Shown in pieces: positions 44,162 to 54,585 of a DNA stretch of 64,000 nucleotides (positions within the stretch are counted from its first letter, which is position 1; each line of letters starts with the position of its first letter). Source of the DNA: Nitrosopumilus sp. BACL13 MAG-121220-bin23 (GTDB lineage Archaea; Thermoproteota; Nitrososphaeria; Nitrososphaerales; Nitrosopumilaceae); NCBI GenBank assembly GCA_001437625.1, contig LIAL01000001.1, forward strand, positions 1 through 64,000, written 5' to 3'. The position numbers were made by a program, and so were the translations under genes. Below the pieces are notes generated by a model that was not told where the DNA came from, made no database searches, and was given only the letters and a program-made list of their open reading frames with translations.

Positions 44162-45106
44162 ATGCATACAGTACGCATTCCAAAAGTTATTAATTTTGGA
44201 GAAAACGCACTTGGTGAAACAGAATATCCAAAAAATGCCCTAGTTGTTACAACCGTTCCACCAGAATTGTCTGACAAATGGTTAGCAAAAATGGGAATTC
44301 AGGATTATATGTTATATGACCAAGTAAAACCTGAACCATCAATTGATGATGTCAATAAGGTCATTTCTCAATTCAAAGACAAAAACCCTTCAGTTCTAAT
44401 CGGCTTGGGTGGTGGAAGTTCAATGGATGTGGTAAAATACGCTGCACCTGAAATGAAAAAAGGAAAAATTCTAATTCCAACTACGTTTGGAACTGGAGCT
44501 GAAATGACAACCTATTGTGTTCTAAAATTTGATGGAAAAAAGAAATTGTTACGTGAAGATAGATTTTTAGCTGATATGGCTGTAGTTGATTCATACTTTT
44601 TGGATGGAACTCCACAACAAGTTATCAACAGTTCTGTCTGTGATGCATGTGCTCAAGCTACTGAAGGCTATGATAGCAAACTTGGTAATGACTTGACTAG
44701 AACATTATGTAAACAAGCATTTGATATTCTCTATGATGCAATTATGAATGATAAACCAGAAAACTATCCATACGGTTCAATGTTATCTGGAATGGGATTT
44801 GGAAATTGCTCTACAACATTAGGACATGCATTGTCCTATGTGTTTTCAAATGAGGGGGTACCTCATGGATATTCTTTATCTTCTTGTACTACAGTTGCAC
44901 ACAAGCATAACAATTCAATCTTCTATGATAGATTCAAAGAGGCAATGAATAAACTTGGATTTGATAAATTAGAACTCAAAGCTGATATTTCAGATGCTGC
45001 TGACACCGTAATGACCGATAGAGGCCACTTGGATCCAAATCCAATCCCAATATCTAAAGATGATGTCGTAAAATGTCTTGAAAATATCAAAGCAGGTAAT
45101 TTATAG
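44162..45106 (+). CDS. Iron-containing alcohol dehydrogenase (semialdehyde reductase type)
   Basis: A 314-aa group III dehydrogenase, shorter than the usual 380 residues. It has the GGGSSMDVVKYAA nucleotide loop, PTTFGTGAEMT, and GHALSYVFSNEGVPHGYSLS with the metal-binding His residues. In Nitrosopumilus a homologue of this short type reduces malonic (and possibly succinic) semialdehyde in the 3-hydroxypropionate/4-hydroxybutyrate CO2-fixation cycle, so that role is likely here. The ATG at 44162 fits the shared TATA box at 44130-44139. Confidence 0.88.
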   Translation: MHTVRIPKVINFGENALGETEYPKNALVVTTVPPELSDKWLAKMGIQDYMLYDQVKPEPSIDDVNKVISQFKDKNPSVLIGLGGGSSMDVVKYAAPEMKKGKILIPTTFGTGAEMTTYCVLKFDGKKKLLREDRFLADMAVVDSYFLDGTPQQVINSSVCDACAQATEGYDSKLGNDLTRTLCKQAFDILYDAIMNDKPENYPYGSMLSGMGFGNCSTTLGHALSYVFSNEGVPHGYSLSSCTTVAHKHNNSIFYDRFKEAMNKLGFDKLELKADISDAADTVMTDRGHLDPNPIPISKDDVVKCLENIKAGNL

Positions 45107-45195
45107 AAAATTTATTTTTCTCTTTTTTTATATCTAAACTGCGAAATGGGCAGATTAACTAAACTTTTTATTGTAATGATTTAGAATAAAATCAA

Positions 45196-46305
45196 TTGGC
45201 AAGTAAAAAATTAAAGTTTGGTATTCAAAATGGACTAAATGTTGCTAGAGCTGGATACACTGAAGATCAGATAATTACTGCATGCCAGCTTGCTGATCGA
45301 ACTGGATATGATTCTATTTTCTATATGGATCACACAAATGTACCACAATGGAAAAATGCAACTGTTTTAGATCCTTGGGTTATGTTATCTGCAATTGCTG
45401 CAGTTACAAACCATGTTGAATTAGGAACTTGTGTTACTGATGCAATTAGAAGACACCCATCAAATATTGCACTAGCTGCAATTACTCTTGATAGAATTTC
45501 TAAAGGCAGAGCTATTCTTGGTATTGGTGCGGGAGAAGCACAAAATCTTAAGGAATTCTGTATTCCATTTGAAAAACCAGTTTCCAAATGGGCTGAACAA
45601 ATTGAAGTTATTAAAAAATTATATAATTCTAATCCTGATAACACTGTGGATTATGACGGTCAATATTATCAATTAAAACAAGCATGTTTACAAGCTGCAT
45701 CAATTAGAAAACCATATCCACCTACCTACATGGCTTCTGGTGGAAAACGAACATTAGATTTAACCGGAAAACTTGGAGAAGGTTGGTTACCGATTGGTTA
45801 TACACCTGAATTATTTGAAGATCATAGAAAACAAATTGAAGTTTCTATGGATAAATATGGACGAAGTCAAGAAGATAAGGATAATTTTGAAATGGCATTG
45901 GATATCGATGTTTACTTTTCAGAAGATGCAGAAGCTTCTTGGGCAAAAATGAAAGAAGCTGTTAAAGTTAGTTTGTTTAAACCTGAAATTTTGAGGGTGC
46001 ATGGATTAAAAGAAATTGAAGGATTTGATTTCGTAAAATACTTTACAGAATACTCCATGTCTGATCAAAGTTGGATTGTTAAAATGAGAGATGCTGCAAC
46101 TAAAATTCCAGATAAAGTAGCAAGATCATCTACTGCCGTTGGTACTCCTGAAGATATCATTCCTACTTTTGAGAGATTTATGGAAGCTGGTGTGAATCAC
46201 TTTGTAATTAGATTTTGGGGTAAGAATTACTTTGGCTCTATTGACAAGTTTGCAAGTCATGTTATGCCTGTATTGCGTGAAAAACATAAACAAAAATTCG
46301 CTTAA
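45196..46305 (+). CDS. F420-dependent LLM-class oxidoreductase (Mer-like)
   Basis: A 369-aa TIM-barrel flavin/F420 enzyme of the luciferase-like superfamily. Features: GYDSIFYMDHTNV, LGTCVTDAIRRHPSNIALAA and GIGAGEAQNL. These are typical of methylene-tetrahydromethanopterin reductases and F420-dependent alcohol/hydroxy-acid dehydrogenases. A TATA-like TTTTTATTG is centred 27 nt before the TTG start at 45196. The substrate is unknown. It follows the Fe-ADH gene on the same strand with a gap of 89 nt. Confidence 0.88.
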   Translation: MASKKLKFGIQNGLNVARAGYTEDQIITACQLADRTGYDSIFYMDHTNVPQWKNATVLDPWVMLSAIAAVTNHVELGTCVTDAIRRHPSNIALAAITLDRISKGRAILGIGAGEAQNLKEFCIPFEKPVSKWAEQIEVIKKLYNSNPDNTVDYDGQYYQLKQACLQAASIRKPYPPTYMASGGKRTLDLTGKLGEGWLPIGYTPELFEDHRKQIEVSMDKYGRSQEDKDNFEMALDIDVYFSEDAEASWAKMKEAVKVSLFKPEILRVHGLKEIEGFDFVKYFTEYSMSDQSWIVKMRDAATKIPDKVARSSTAVGTPEDIIPTFERFMEAGVNHFVIRFWGKNYFGSIDKFASHVMPVLREKHKQKFA

Positions 46306-46355
46306 TCCTAAATTATTAGAACCTTATTTACTGTGTTAATTTCTTGAATGTTATT

Positions 46356-46583
46356 ATGAATGATGATGTACCTGACTCTGTCAAGAAATGCCTTGATATT
46401 TTGGATGATAGTTTAGAAATATTAGTTGACATTGAATTTGCTTTAAACGATGAAAAAAATGATGAATTAATTCCTGACATGAAACTTCATAATTTGTTTG
46501 ATATGACTGAAGATGTAGCTGAGTCTGAAAAAATTAAATTTGCTGAATCTAAATTAGTTCAAAGGCAATTTCAAGATATTTAG
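46356..46583 (+). CDS. Small acidic hypothetical protein
   Basis: A 75-aa acidic protein (VPDSVKKCLDILDDSLEIL, EDVAESEKIKFAESK), likely helical. I chose the ATG at 46356: a TTATTTA box is centred 26-29 nt upstream, while the TTG four codons earlier is only about 17 nt away. Function unknown. Confidence 0.5.
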   Translation: MNDDVPDSVKKCLDILDDSLEILVDIEFALNDEKNDELIPDMKLHNLFDMTEDVAESEKIKFAESKLVQRQFQDI

Positions 46584-47023
46584 CGATTTCGTGAATTGTG
46601 CTGATGCTTGTTTTTTGGTAACTGCTTTACTTTTCTTTTTGATAACTGCTTTACTTTTCTTTTTGTTTGTTGTTTGAGTAATCTTTTTCGAGTTCTCTCT
46701 GTTCCACTTGTCGAACCTTGAACAATTTTTGTTTTACTTCCGTCTTTTAACATAATCACTTTTCCCTTAAATCTAAATTCAACATCTCTGCATTTGATAT
46801 AGTATCTTCTAAGGCTGAAAAATATTCTATTGTTAGTTCCATGCATTTCTTTAACTTCTTTTGTCTTTTTTAATTCATTGAGGATATTTCGTAGTAAGCC
46901 TTTTTCAATATCTGTTATTCTCTGTAATTCTTTAAACCAAATAAATTTTGAATCTGATCCCCAATAGTTTAATATCTCTATAATTTTATTTGTAGCTTCT
47001 TCTGTTTCTTCATTTGGGGTCAT
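46580..47023 (-). CDS. Winged-helix-like protein with basic repeat tail
   Basis: A 147-aa protein. The first 65 residues are helical, with a wing-like end (winged-helix impression: NKIIEILNYWGSD, ITDIEKGLLRNILNELKKT). After about residue 100 the tail is very basic and repeated (KRKVKQLS KRKVKQLP). The DNA for the tail consists of two near-identical copies. A DNA- or RNA-binding role is likely from composition, but unproven. Confidence 0.55.
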   Translation of the reverse strand: MTPNEETEEATNKIIEILNYWGSDSKFIWFKELQRITDIEKGLLRNILNELKKTKEVKEMHGTNNRIFFSLRRYYIKCRDVEFRFKGKVIMLKDGSKTKIVQGSTSGTERTRKRLLKQQTKRKVKQLSKRKVKQLPKNKHQHNSRNR

Positions 47024-47137
47024 TATTTTTATTAGTTTAATCCTAAATTTAGCAATTTACATTAATGAAAAGTTTGAATCAATAAAGTCAATTTTTAGAA
47101 TGTTTTATCTTTTTGACAATTTTTGTGATTACTTACT

Positions 47138-47227
47138 ATGAGTCATAAATCAAAAGACGGATGTACTGAATTAGGCTGTAAAATACTCCAAATACGAGAA
47201 TTAGCAAAAGAATTAACTGCTGATTAA
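47138..47227 (+). CDS. 29-aa Cys-containing miniprotein
   Basis: A 29-aa open frame starting MSHKSKDGCTELGCKILQ, with a C-x4-C pair and a helical end. ATG start; a TTTTATC box about 30 nt upstream. Very short, so support is limited to the Cys pair, the promoter spacing and the fit between neighbours. Confidence 0.35.
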   Translation: MSHKSKDGCTELGCKILQIRELAKELTAD

Positions 47228-47229
47228 TT

Positions 47230-47454
47230 TTATATTTTTGATTTTTTCTTTCTTTGTTTTAGTCTAGAATGTGTTACTTTAACCGACTGCTTTTGATTTT
47301 TTTCCATTTTATCTGCTAATGCATCAATTTGTTCTATTATCTCTAATTGCTCCTCTGTAGAATTTGTTTTTACAAGTGCTTTGTTTAATTTTTTTAATTG
47401 ATATGAATATCCGTTAAACTCTCCTCTTAATTCATTTAGATATGGATCATCCAT
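47230..47454 (-). CDS. Small coiled-coil basic protein
   Basis: A 74-aa protein: acidic, helical first half with heptad pattern (LKKLNKALVKTNSTEEQLEIIEQI), then a strongly basic end (RLKQRKKKSKI). Probable DNA- or RNA-associated short coiled coil; no family recognised. Confidence 0.5.
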   Translation of the reverse strand: MDDPYLNELRGEFNGYSYQLKKLNKALVKTNSTEEQLEIIEQIDALADKMEKNQKQSVKVTHSRLKQRKKKSKI

Positions 47455-47542
47455 GATTATTTTTAATCTTCCCTGTATTTTAGGTATTTTTATTCTTGAT
47501 ATTTTGATCTTAATTTATAATATTATTTGTTAGAATTACTCT

Positions 47543-48175
47543 ATGCAACTTGTTGACACTCTTAAAATTAAATCATATGAAAAAATAAAAGAATTTCTTA
47601 ACCAAGAACATGTTGGAAGAATTTCAAGTATCGATGTAAATGGATTTCCTCAAATCATCCCCATGAATTTTATATTTCTTAATGATGCTGTATACATACA
47701 CTCTCATGTAAAAGGTGAAAAGTTAGATAACATTTCTAAAAATAATAAAGTTGGTTTTGAGGCTGATAGGGAGTTAGAATTTTTGCCATCTTATTTTGAA
47801 GATCCTCATAATGCTTCTTTAGCTGATACTCTGTACATCAGTGTTGTAATCAAAGGAATTGCCTCTTTAGTTTCTGATAGAGATGAAAAAACTTTAGCTC
47901 TAAACGGTTTGATGGAAAAATATCAACCTGAAGGATATTATGATCCACTTCAATCCAATATGCGCGTTTTGAATGCAGTCAGTGTGATCAAAATAACTCC
48001 GCAAACACTTGATGGAAAATATAAAATTGGTCAACACATGAATTCAAAAGATAGGATGAATTTAGCTCAAAAAATTCTTAAAAAAAATTCACCTACTGCT
48101 AAAAACACTCTCAAGATTATGGGTTTTGAAGAAATTGATTGTGAATTGAGAATGGTTGATGAACCTATATGGTAA
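47543..48175 (+). CDS. Pyridoxamine 5'-phosphate oxidase-family flavoprotein
   Basis: A 210-aa FMN-binding split-barrel protein. Family markers: HVGRISSIDVNGFPQIIPMNF, then VYIHSHVKGEKLDNI and NNKVGFEADRELEF. The family spans pyridoxine oxidases, heme-degrading HugZ-like and nitroimidazole-reductase-like proteins. This member has no specific signature beyond FMN binding, so the substrate stays open. ATG start. It lies 52 nt before uvrB but has its own AT-rich leader. Confidence 0.8.
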   Translation: MQLVDTLKIKSYEKIKEFLNQEHVGRISSIDVNGFPQIIPMNFIFLNDAVYIHSHVKGEKLDNISKNNKVGFEADRELEFLPSYFEDPHNASLADTLYISVVIKGIASLVSDRDEKTLALNGLMEKYQPEGYYDPLQSNMRVLNAVSVIKITPQTLDGKYKIGQHMNSKDRMNLAQKILKKNSPTAKNTLKIMGFEEIDCELRMVDEPIW

Positions 48176-48197
48176 TTTTATCATAGTATCACATTGC

Positions 48198-48204
48198 TTT
48201 AAAT
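48198..48204 (+). promoter_or_regulatory. TATA box of the uvrBAC operon
   Basis: TTTAAAT, centred 27 nt before the TTG start of uvrB at 48228, fits a leaderless operon transcript. Confidence 0.5.
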
Positions 48205-48227
48205 TCAGTTTTTAGTAATTCTAACTA

Positions 48228-50177
48228 TTGCAACAAATCTCTAAATTTGAATTAGTTTCTGATTATTCTCCTACAGGTGATCAACCTCAAGCTATTGACG
48301 CTTTAGTTGAAGGAGTTAAAAAAAAATCCATACAAACTTTACTTGGTGTTACTGGAAGTGGCAAGACTTTTTCAGTTGCAAATGTAATTGCTAGAACTGG
48401 TAAAAATACACTAGTAATCTCTCATAACAAAACTCTTGCAGCACAACTTTATACAGAATTAAAACAATTTTTTCCAAAAAATAATGTTGGCTATTTTGTT
48501 TCTTATTATGATTATTATCAACCTGAAAGTTATCTACCCCAAACTGATACCTATATTGAAAAAGATACTCAGATTAATGAAAAAATTGAAAAATTACGGT
48601 TAGAAGCAACTGCAATGTTGTTATCTGGAGAACCTACAATCATTGTTTCAACTGTATCTTGCATCTATTCCCTTGGTAATCCTCAAGAATGGAAAGATTC
48701 TTCAATTCTAGTTAGTACTGGTGATGAAATTAAACGAACTGATTTAATTCGAAAATTAGTTGATGCCCGATATGAGCGAAATGATGTTGAAGTTGCCCCT
48801 GGAAATTTTAGAGTAAAAGGAGATACTATTGATATCACTCCTGCATATTCTGACGACATTGTTAGAATTTCTATGTTTGGTGATGAGATTGAAAAAATAA
48901 CATTACTTGATCATGTGTCCTTAAAAGAAAAAAAGAAAATAACTCAAATGACAATTTTTCCTGCAAAACATTATCTAATTGCTAAGGATGCTAGTAAAAG
49001 AGCTGTGGCATCAATTAGGGATGAATTAAAACATCATTTGCCAACATTAAATGAACTTGAAAAACAGCGTCTTGAAATGAGAACTAATTATGATTTAGAA
49101 ATGATAGAGGAATTGGGTTATTGTTCTGGTATTGAAAATTATTCACGACATTTTGATGGGCGCAATGAAGGGGATAAAGCATACTGCTTGATGGATTTTT
49201 TTGGTGATGATTATCTTTTGGTGATTGATGAATCTCATGTTACATTACCACAATTACATGCAATGTACAAAGGTGATTATTCCAGAAAAGATAAACTTGT
49301 AACATATGGATTTAGATTACCTAGTGCATATGATAATCGACCTTTAAAATTTGAAGAATTTGAAGAATATATTCAAAATACTATTTTTGTTTCAGCTACT
49401 CCTTCTGATTATGAAAAGAAAATATCTGCAAAAATTGTTGAACAATTAGTTCGTCCTACAGGTTTACTTGATCCACAAATTGAAATTAGACCTACTAAAG
49501 ACCAAATGGATAATTTAATTTCTGAAATAAATAAAAGATGTAAGAATTCTGAACGGGTTTTAGTTACTACATTAACTAAAAGAATGGCTGAAGATTTAGC
49601 TGAATATCTCTCAAAAAAAGATGTTCGAGTTAGATACATGCATTCTGAAATTGATGGACTACAACGTACTGAAATTCTTCGTCAATTACGCCTAGGTGAA
49701 TTTGATGTTTTAGTTGGAATTAATCTTTTACGTGAGGGTTTAGATATTCCAGAAGTTTCACTTGTGGCAATTTTAGATGCCGACAAGGAAGGTTTTTTGA
49801 GAAATTTTACTAGTTTAATTCAAACTTGTGGTAGAGCTGCAAGAAATGTATCTGGTACTGTAATAATGTATGCTGATACAAATACAAAATCTATGAAACA
49901 TACTATTGATGAAACTACACGTCGTAGGGAAAAACAAATTTTATACAATCAAGAACATGGAATAACTCCTAAAACAATTATGAAATCTGTACCTGAACAA
50001 GAAATTATATTGGATGAATCAAAATTAAAGTCAATACATGATCTTAGAAATGATGTAATTGATTTAGATGTTCAAATGAAAAAATATTCTGAAGAATTAG
50101 ATTTTGAACAAGCAATTTCTTGTAGAGATAGAATTAAAAGATTAGAAAAGGAGATTGAATATAAAAATGATAGATAA
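48228..50177 (+). CDS. uvrB: Excinuclease ABC subunit B
   Basis: A 649-aa helicase-like damage verifier. Walker A GVTGSGKT is at residues 40-47, and the beta-hairpin motif YYDYYQPESYLP lies around residues 90-105. The DEAH-like DESH motif and the C-terminal UVR segment (EELDFEQAISCRDRIKRLEKE) that binds UvrC are present. The start is TTG, set by a TATA box 27 nt upstream. First gene of a uvrB-uvrA-uvrC operon, and 11 nt overlap with uvrA. Such genes reach mesophilic archaea from bacteria. Confidence 0.96.
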   Translation: MQQISKFELVSDYSPTGDQPQAIDALVEGVKKKSIQTLLGVTGSGKTFSVANVIARTGKNTLVISHNKTLAAQLYTELKQFFPKNNVGYFVSYYDYYQPESYLPQTDTYIEKDTQINEKIEKLRLEATAMLLSGEPTIIVSTVSCIYSLGNPQEWKDSSILVSTGDEIKRTDLIRKLVDARYERNDVEVAPGNFRVKGDTIDITPAYSDDIVRISMFGDEIEKITLLDHVSLKEKKKITQMTIFPAKHYLIAKDASKRAVASIRDELKHHLPTLNELEKQRLEMRTNYDLEMIEELGYCSGIENYSRHFDGRNEGDKAYCLMDFFGDDYLLVIDESHVTLPQLHAMYKGDYSRKDKLVTYGFRLPSAYDNRPLKFEEFEEYIQNTIFVSATPSDYEKKISAKIVEQLVRPTGLLDPQIEIRPTKDQMDNLISEINKRCKNSERVLVTTLTKRMAEDLAEYLSKKDVRVRYMHSEIDGLQRTEILRQLRLGEFDVLVGINLLREGLDIPEVSLVAILDADKEGFLRNFTSLIQTCGRAARNVSGTVIMYADTNTKSMKHTIDETTRRREKQILYNQEHGITPKTIMKSVPEQEIILDESKLKSIHDLRNDVIDLDVQMKKYSEELDFEQAISCRDRIKRLEKEIEYKNDR

Positions 50178-52992
50178 TAAATTAAAAATTCGAGGGGCCC
50201 GCCATCATAATTTAAAAAACATTGATGTTGATATTCCAAAAAATAAATTAGTTGTAATTAGTGGTTTATCTGGTTCTGGAAAATCTACTTTAGCATTTGA
50301 TACCATTTATGCTGAAGGCCAACGCAGATATGTTGAATCTCTTTCTTCATATGCTCGTCAATTTTTGGAGATGATGGATAAACCTGATGTTGATTCTATT
50401 GATGGATTGTCCCCTGCAATTGCAATTCAACAAAAAACTACTAGTAAAAATCCCCGTTCTACTGTTGGCACTACCACTGAAATTTATGATTACATGCGAT
50501 TACTTTATGCTCGAATTGGAATCCCTCATTGTACAAATTGTAAAAGAAAAATATCTACACAATCTGTTGAACGAATATGTGATTCTGTACTCAAAGATTT
50601 TTTGGGACAAAAAATATTGATTTTATCTCCTCTTATTCAAAGAAAAAAGGGTACTTATGAAAAACTCTTTGAACAAATCAAAAAAGATGGATATTCTAGA
50701 ATACGCCTAAATGGTGAAATTTTGAGCCTAGATGATGGTATTCCTCCGTTAGATAGACAGAAGTGGCATAATATTGAAATTGTTGTAGATAGAATATCTA
50801 CAAATAAATCTGAAAGATCTAGAATTTTTGAGGCTATTCAAGCTGCAATCAAAGCATCAAAAGGAGATGTGATGATTTCATCAGATAAATCTGAAAAAAT
50901 CTTCTCACAAAATAATGCATGTCCTCATTGTGGATTAACAATTGGTGAATTAGAACCTAGAAATTTTTCATTCAATTCTCCTTTTGGATTATGTAAAACA
51001 TGTAATGGATTGGGAGTTAAAATGGAGTTTGATTCTGCTCTAGTAATTCCTGATAAATCTAAGTCTATTTTAGATGGGGCTATTGTTCCTTGGACTGGAA
51101 GATTTTCTGCATTTAGACGGCAAGCATTGAGAACTGTTGGTGAAAAATTTGGATTTGATTTAATGACTCCTATTGAAAAAATAAAACCAACACATCTTGA
51201 AATTATTTTACATGGCACTTCTGATTTAATTGATTTTCAATACAGTTCTAAATCTGGAGATTCTTCATGGAAATACACTAATGCATTTGAAGGTGTACTT
51301 GTTAATCTTCAACGTGTTTTTGTAGAGACTGATTCTGAATCTAAACGTGAATGGCTTAAACAGTTTATGCGTGATACTCATTGTACCACATGTGATGGTA
51401 AAAAACTGAAACCTGAATCTCTTGCAGTTACAATTAATGATTTAGGCATAATGGATGTATGTGATTTATCTATTACTCATTGTTTTGATTTTTTTTCTAA
51501 TTTAAAATTAACTGAAACTGAACAACATATTGCAAGAGATATTCTTAAAGAAATTAAGGAACGATTGGAGTTTTTAATTAATGTTGGACTAAACTATCTT
51601 ACATTAAATCGTCTTAGTTCTACATTGTCTGGTGGTGAATCTCAAAGAATTAGATTGGCCACTCAAATCGGTTCTAATCTTACTGGTGTTTTGTATGTAC
51701 TTGATGAACCTACAATTGGATTACATCAACGCGATAATGCACGACTAATTAAAACGCTAAACAAGCTACGAAATCTTGGTAATACTGTCATTGTTGTGGA
51801 GCATGACGAGGAAGTTATACGAAATTCAGATTGGATAATTGATTTAGGTCCTGGAGCTGGAGTCCATGGTGGGAATATCGTTTTTGAAGGAACCATCAAA
51901 AAAATCTTACAGACAACTAAATCTGTAACTGGAACTTATCTTAAAGATAATTCTTTAATTATTTTAAAAAATAAAATCCGTAAACCTGATGGCTCATTAA
52001 TTATTAAAGGTGCAACTGAAAATAATTTAAAAAATATTGATGTTGAAATTCCTTTAGGACTTTTTGTATCTGTAACTGGTGTGTCTGGTTCTGGAAAATC
52101 TACTTTAATCAATGATATTTTACTCAAAAGTCTAGAGAATCATTTTTCTAAAACTCATATTAGATCTGGTGATCATAAAGAAATTTCTGGTTTAGATAAT
52201 GTGGATAAAGTAATTGCTATTGATCAATCTCCTATTGGTAGAACTCCTCGTTCAAACCCTGCAACCTACATTGGTGCCTTTACTCCTATTAGAGAATTAT
52301 ATTCTAACACTGCTTTATCCAAAGAACGTGGATACAAACCAGGACAATTTTCATTTAATGTTGCTGATGGAAGATGCTTTGCATGTGAGGGCGATGGTGT
52401 CAAAAAAATTGAAATGCAATTTCTATCTGATGTGTATGTAAAATGTGATGAATGTAAAGGAAAAAGATACAATTCTGAAACATTATCTGTGCTGTACAAG
52501 GGAAAAAATGTTTCTGATGTTTTACAAATGACTGTTTATGAAGCATTAACTTTCTTTGAAAATGTTCCTTCAATTCAACGAAAACTACAAACTGTTAACG
52601 ATGTTGGTTTAGGGTATATCAAACTTGGACAATCCTCCACTACATTGTCTGGTGGTGAGGCTCAACGCGTAAAACTTGCTTCTGAATTATCTAAACGTGG
52701 TACTGGAAAAACTCTGTATATCCTTGATGAACCTACAACTGGACTACATTTTGCGGACGTTCAAAAATTATTGGATGTACTAAATCGATTAGTAAATCTT
52801 GGAAATACTGTTGTTGTAATTGAACATAATATGGATATCATCAAAAATTCAGATTGGATAATAGATTTAGGACCTGAAGGTGGTGATGAAGGAGGTAGTA
52901 TTGTAACTATTGGTACTCCTTCTGACGTTTCAAAATCACCTGGTAGCTATACTGGAAAATATTTAAAAAAATTATTGAAAAATGACGTTTGA
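50167..52992 (+). CDS. uvrA: Excinuclease ABC subunit A
   Basis: A 941-aa ATPase that scans DNA for bulky lesions with UvrB. Walker A GLSGSGKS is at residues 33-40, and a second ABC module has GVSGSGKS. Two Zn-binding groups are visible: [17 protein letters not shown] with CKTC, and CFACEGDG with CDEC. I start at ATG 50167 (TTG four codons earlier is possible), because the overlap with uvrB is then 11 nt, identical to the uvrA-uvrC overlap. Length normal. Confidence 0.96.
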   Translation: MIDNKLKIRGARHHNLKNIDVDIPKNKLVVISGLSGSGKSTLAFDTIYAEGQRRYVESLSSYARQFLEMMDKPDVDSIDGLSPAIAIQQKTTSKNPRSTVGTTTEIYDYMRLLYARIGIPHCTNCKRKISTQSVERICDSVLKDFLGQKILILSPLIQRKKGTYEKLFEQIKKDGYSRIRLNGEILSLDDGIPPLDRQKWHNIEIVVDRISTNKSERSRIFEAIQAAIKASKGDVMISSDKSEKIFSQNNACPHCGLTIGELEPRNFSFNSPFGLCKTCNGLGVKMEFDSALVIPDKSKSILDGAIVPWTGRFSAFRRQALRTVGEKFGFDLMTPIEKIKPTHLEIILHGTSDLIDFQYSSKSGDSSWKYTNAFEGVLVNLQRVFVETDSESKREWLKQFMRDTHCTTCDGKKLKPESLAVTINDLGIMDVCDLSITHCFDFFSNLKLTETEQHIARDILKEIKERLEFLINVGLNYLTLNRLSSTLSGGESQRIRLATQIGSNLTGVLYVLDEPTIGLHQRDNARLIKTLNKLRNLGNTVIVVEHDEEVIRNSDWIIDLGPGAGVHGGNIVFEGTIKKILQTTKSVTGTYLKDNSLIILKNKIRKPDGSLIIKGATENNLKNIDVEIPLGLFVSVTGVSGSGKSTLINDILLKSLENHFSKTHIRSGDHKEISGLDNVDKVIAIDQSPIGRTPRSNPATYIGAFTPIRELYSNTALSKERGYKPGQFSFNVADGRCFACEGDGVKKIEMQFLSDVYVKCDECKGKRYNSETLSVLYKGKNVSDVLQMTVYEALTFFENVPSIQRKLQTVNDVGLGYIKLGQSSTTLSGGEAQRVKLASELSKRGTGKTLYILDEPTTGLHFADVQKLLDVLNRLVNLGNTVVVIEHNMDIIKNSDWIIDLGPEGGDEGGSIVTIGTPSDVSKSPGSYTGKYLKKLLKNDV

Positions 52993-54568
52993 CATTTCTA
53001 AAATAATTATTCCTACAAATCCTGGTATTTACTTAATGAAAGATTCTAATAAAAAAATTATCTATATTGGTAAAGCAAAAAATTTGAAAAATCGTGTTCG
53101 TTCTTATTTTAATAAAAATCAAAATTATAAAACTCAAAAACTAGTTGAAAATATTTTTGATATTGAATTTGTTTTAACTGATAATGAAAGTGAAGCTTTT
53201 CTTTTAGAATCTAACATGATTAAAAAATACAGGCCACGATTTAATATTGAACTAAAAGATCAACAACGGTATACTTACTTACGATTATCTGATGAAAAAT
53301 ATCCTAGATTATTAGTTGCTAGACGAACAAGAGATGGCAAATTTTTAGGTAACGGAAAATTCTATGGTCCTTTCACTCAGGGAAGTTCAAAATTACTTAC
53401 AATTGGAACTTTACGAAAAGCATTTCAGATAAGAATTTGTAAAACCCTTCCAAAAAAAGTATGCCTTGAATATCATTTGGGTAACTGTGAAGGTCCTTGT
53501 GAATTTAAGAGTGCAGAAGAAAAATATCCTGAACATGTAAACAAATTGGAGGCTGTTCTTAAGGGTAAAAATGATACCAAAATTTTTACAAAAAAATTAG
53601 AAGATGAAATGTATCATGCTGCTGAATCTCAACAATTTGAGCGTGCAAAAGATATTCGTGATACTCTAATCAGGCTTGGAAGTCTTCAAACTAAACAAAA
53701 AATGGAATATGTCAAAAATTCTGATGAAGAATATTTTGGTATTGGAATTAAAGAACAAACTGCAACAATAATGAATTTTAGAATGATTAATGGGGTAATC
53801 CGTGATAGTGATAAATTCTTTTTTGATTTAGTTGGTGATAATTCATTTTCAAATTTTCTTTATCAATATTATTCTACACATAAAATTCCAAAATTCATTA
53901 TTCTCAGTGAACTTCTTGAAAATCAAGAATTACTAGAATCCTTATTGTCTGAACAATCTGGATTTGCTGTAAAAATTATGACTCCCACTAGAGGTAAGAA
54001 AAATGATATTATGAATTTAATTTTAAAAAATATTCAATTAATTCATTCAAAAGGCGCTAACCCTGGATTAGTTGAATTACAAGAAATTCTAAATTTACCC
54101 TCACTTCCTAACATCATTGAATGTTTTGATATTTCCAATCACGGTGCTGAATTTGCTGTTGGTTCTATGTCTAGTTTTATAGGTGGAATTCCAAATAAAT
54201 CTGGATATCGAAAATTCAAAATTAAAACAATCACTGGAAGGGATGACTTTGCAATGATTGGAGAAATTGTCAAAAGAAGATATTATAGATTATTAGAAGA
54301 AAATTCTACATTGCCTGATCTGATTTTAATTGATGGTGGCAAAGGACAGTTAAGTGCAGCTTTGAAATCTTTGGAATCTCTTGGAATAAAATTACCTTGC
54401 ATATCTTTAGCAAAAGAAAATGAAGAAGTTTATCTTCCAAAAACTAAAGACCCTATTGTTATTCCTAAACATAAAGAATCATTAAAAATTTTACAATATG
54501 CTCGAGATGAAACTCATAGGTTTGGTGTTGCATACAATCGAACTATACGTAAAAATCAAATAAAATAG
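52982..54568 (+). CDS. uvrC: Excinuclease ABC subunit C, lacking the C-terminal HhH2 domain
   Basis: A 528-aa incision nuclease. The GIY-YIG N-terminal domain starts NPGIYLMKDSNKKIIYIGKAK. A UVR segment follows (SQQFERAKDIRDTLIRLGSL). The RNase H-like domain with DISNHGAEFAVGSM and LILIDGGKGQL is complete, and RDETHRFGVAYNR is its last motif. It then ends, whereas bacterial UvrC continues about 70-80 residues with a helix-hairpin-helix pair. The protein therefore lacks (HhH)2, which aids 5' incision in E. coli. The 11-nt overlap with uvrA shows coupling. Confidence 0.94.
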   Translation: MTFDISKIIIPTNPGIYLMKDSNKKIIYIGKAKNLKNRVRSYFNKNQNYKTQKLVENIFDIEFVLTDNESEAFLLESNMIKKYRPRFNIELKDQQRYTYLRLSDEKYPRLLVARRTRDGKFLGNGKFYGPFTQGSSKLLTIGTLRKAFQIRICKTLPKKVCLEYHLGNCEGPCEFKSAEEKYPEHVNKLEAVLKGKNDTKIFTKKLEDEMYHAAESQQFERAKDIRDTLIRLGSLQTKQKMEYVKNSDEEYFGIGIKEQTATIMNFRMINGVIRDSDKFFFDLVGDNSFSNFLYQYYSTHKIPKFIILSELLENQELLESLLSEQSGFAVKIMTPTRGKKNDIMNLILKNIQLIHSKGANPGLVELQEILNLPSLPNIIECFDISNHGAEFAVGSMSSFIGGIPNKSGYRKFKIKTITGRDDFAMIGEIVKRRYYRLLEENSTLPDLILIDGGKGQLSAALKSLESLGIKLPCISLAKENEEVYLPKTKDPIVIPKHKESLKILQYARDETHRFGVAYNRTIRKNQIK

Positions 54569-54585
54569 AAAAAAGATTTTTTTGG

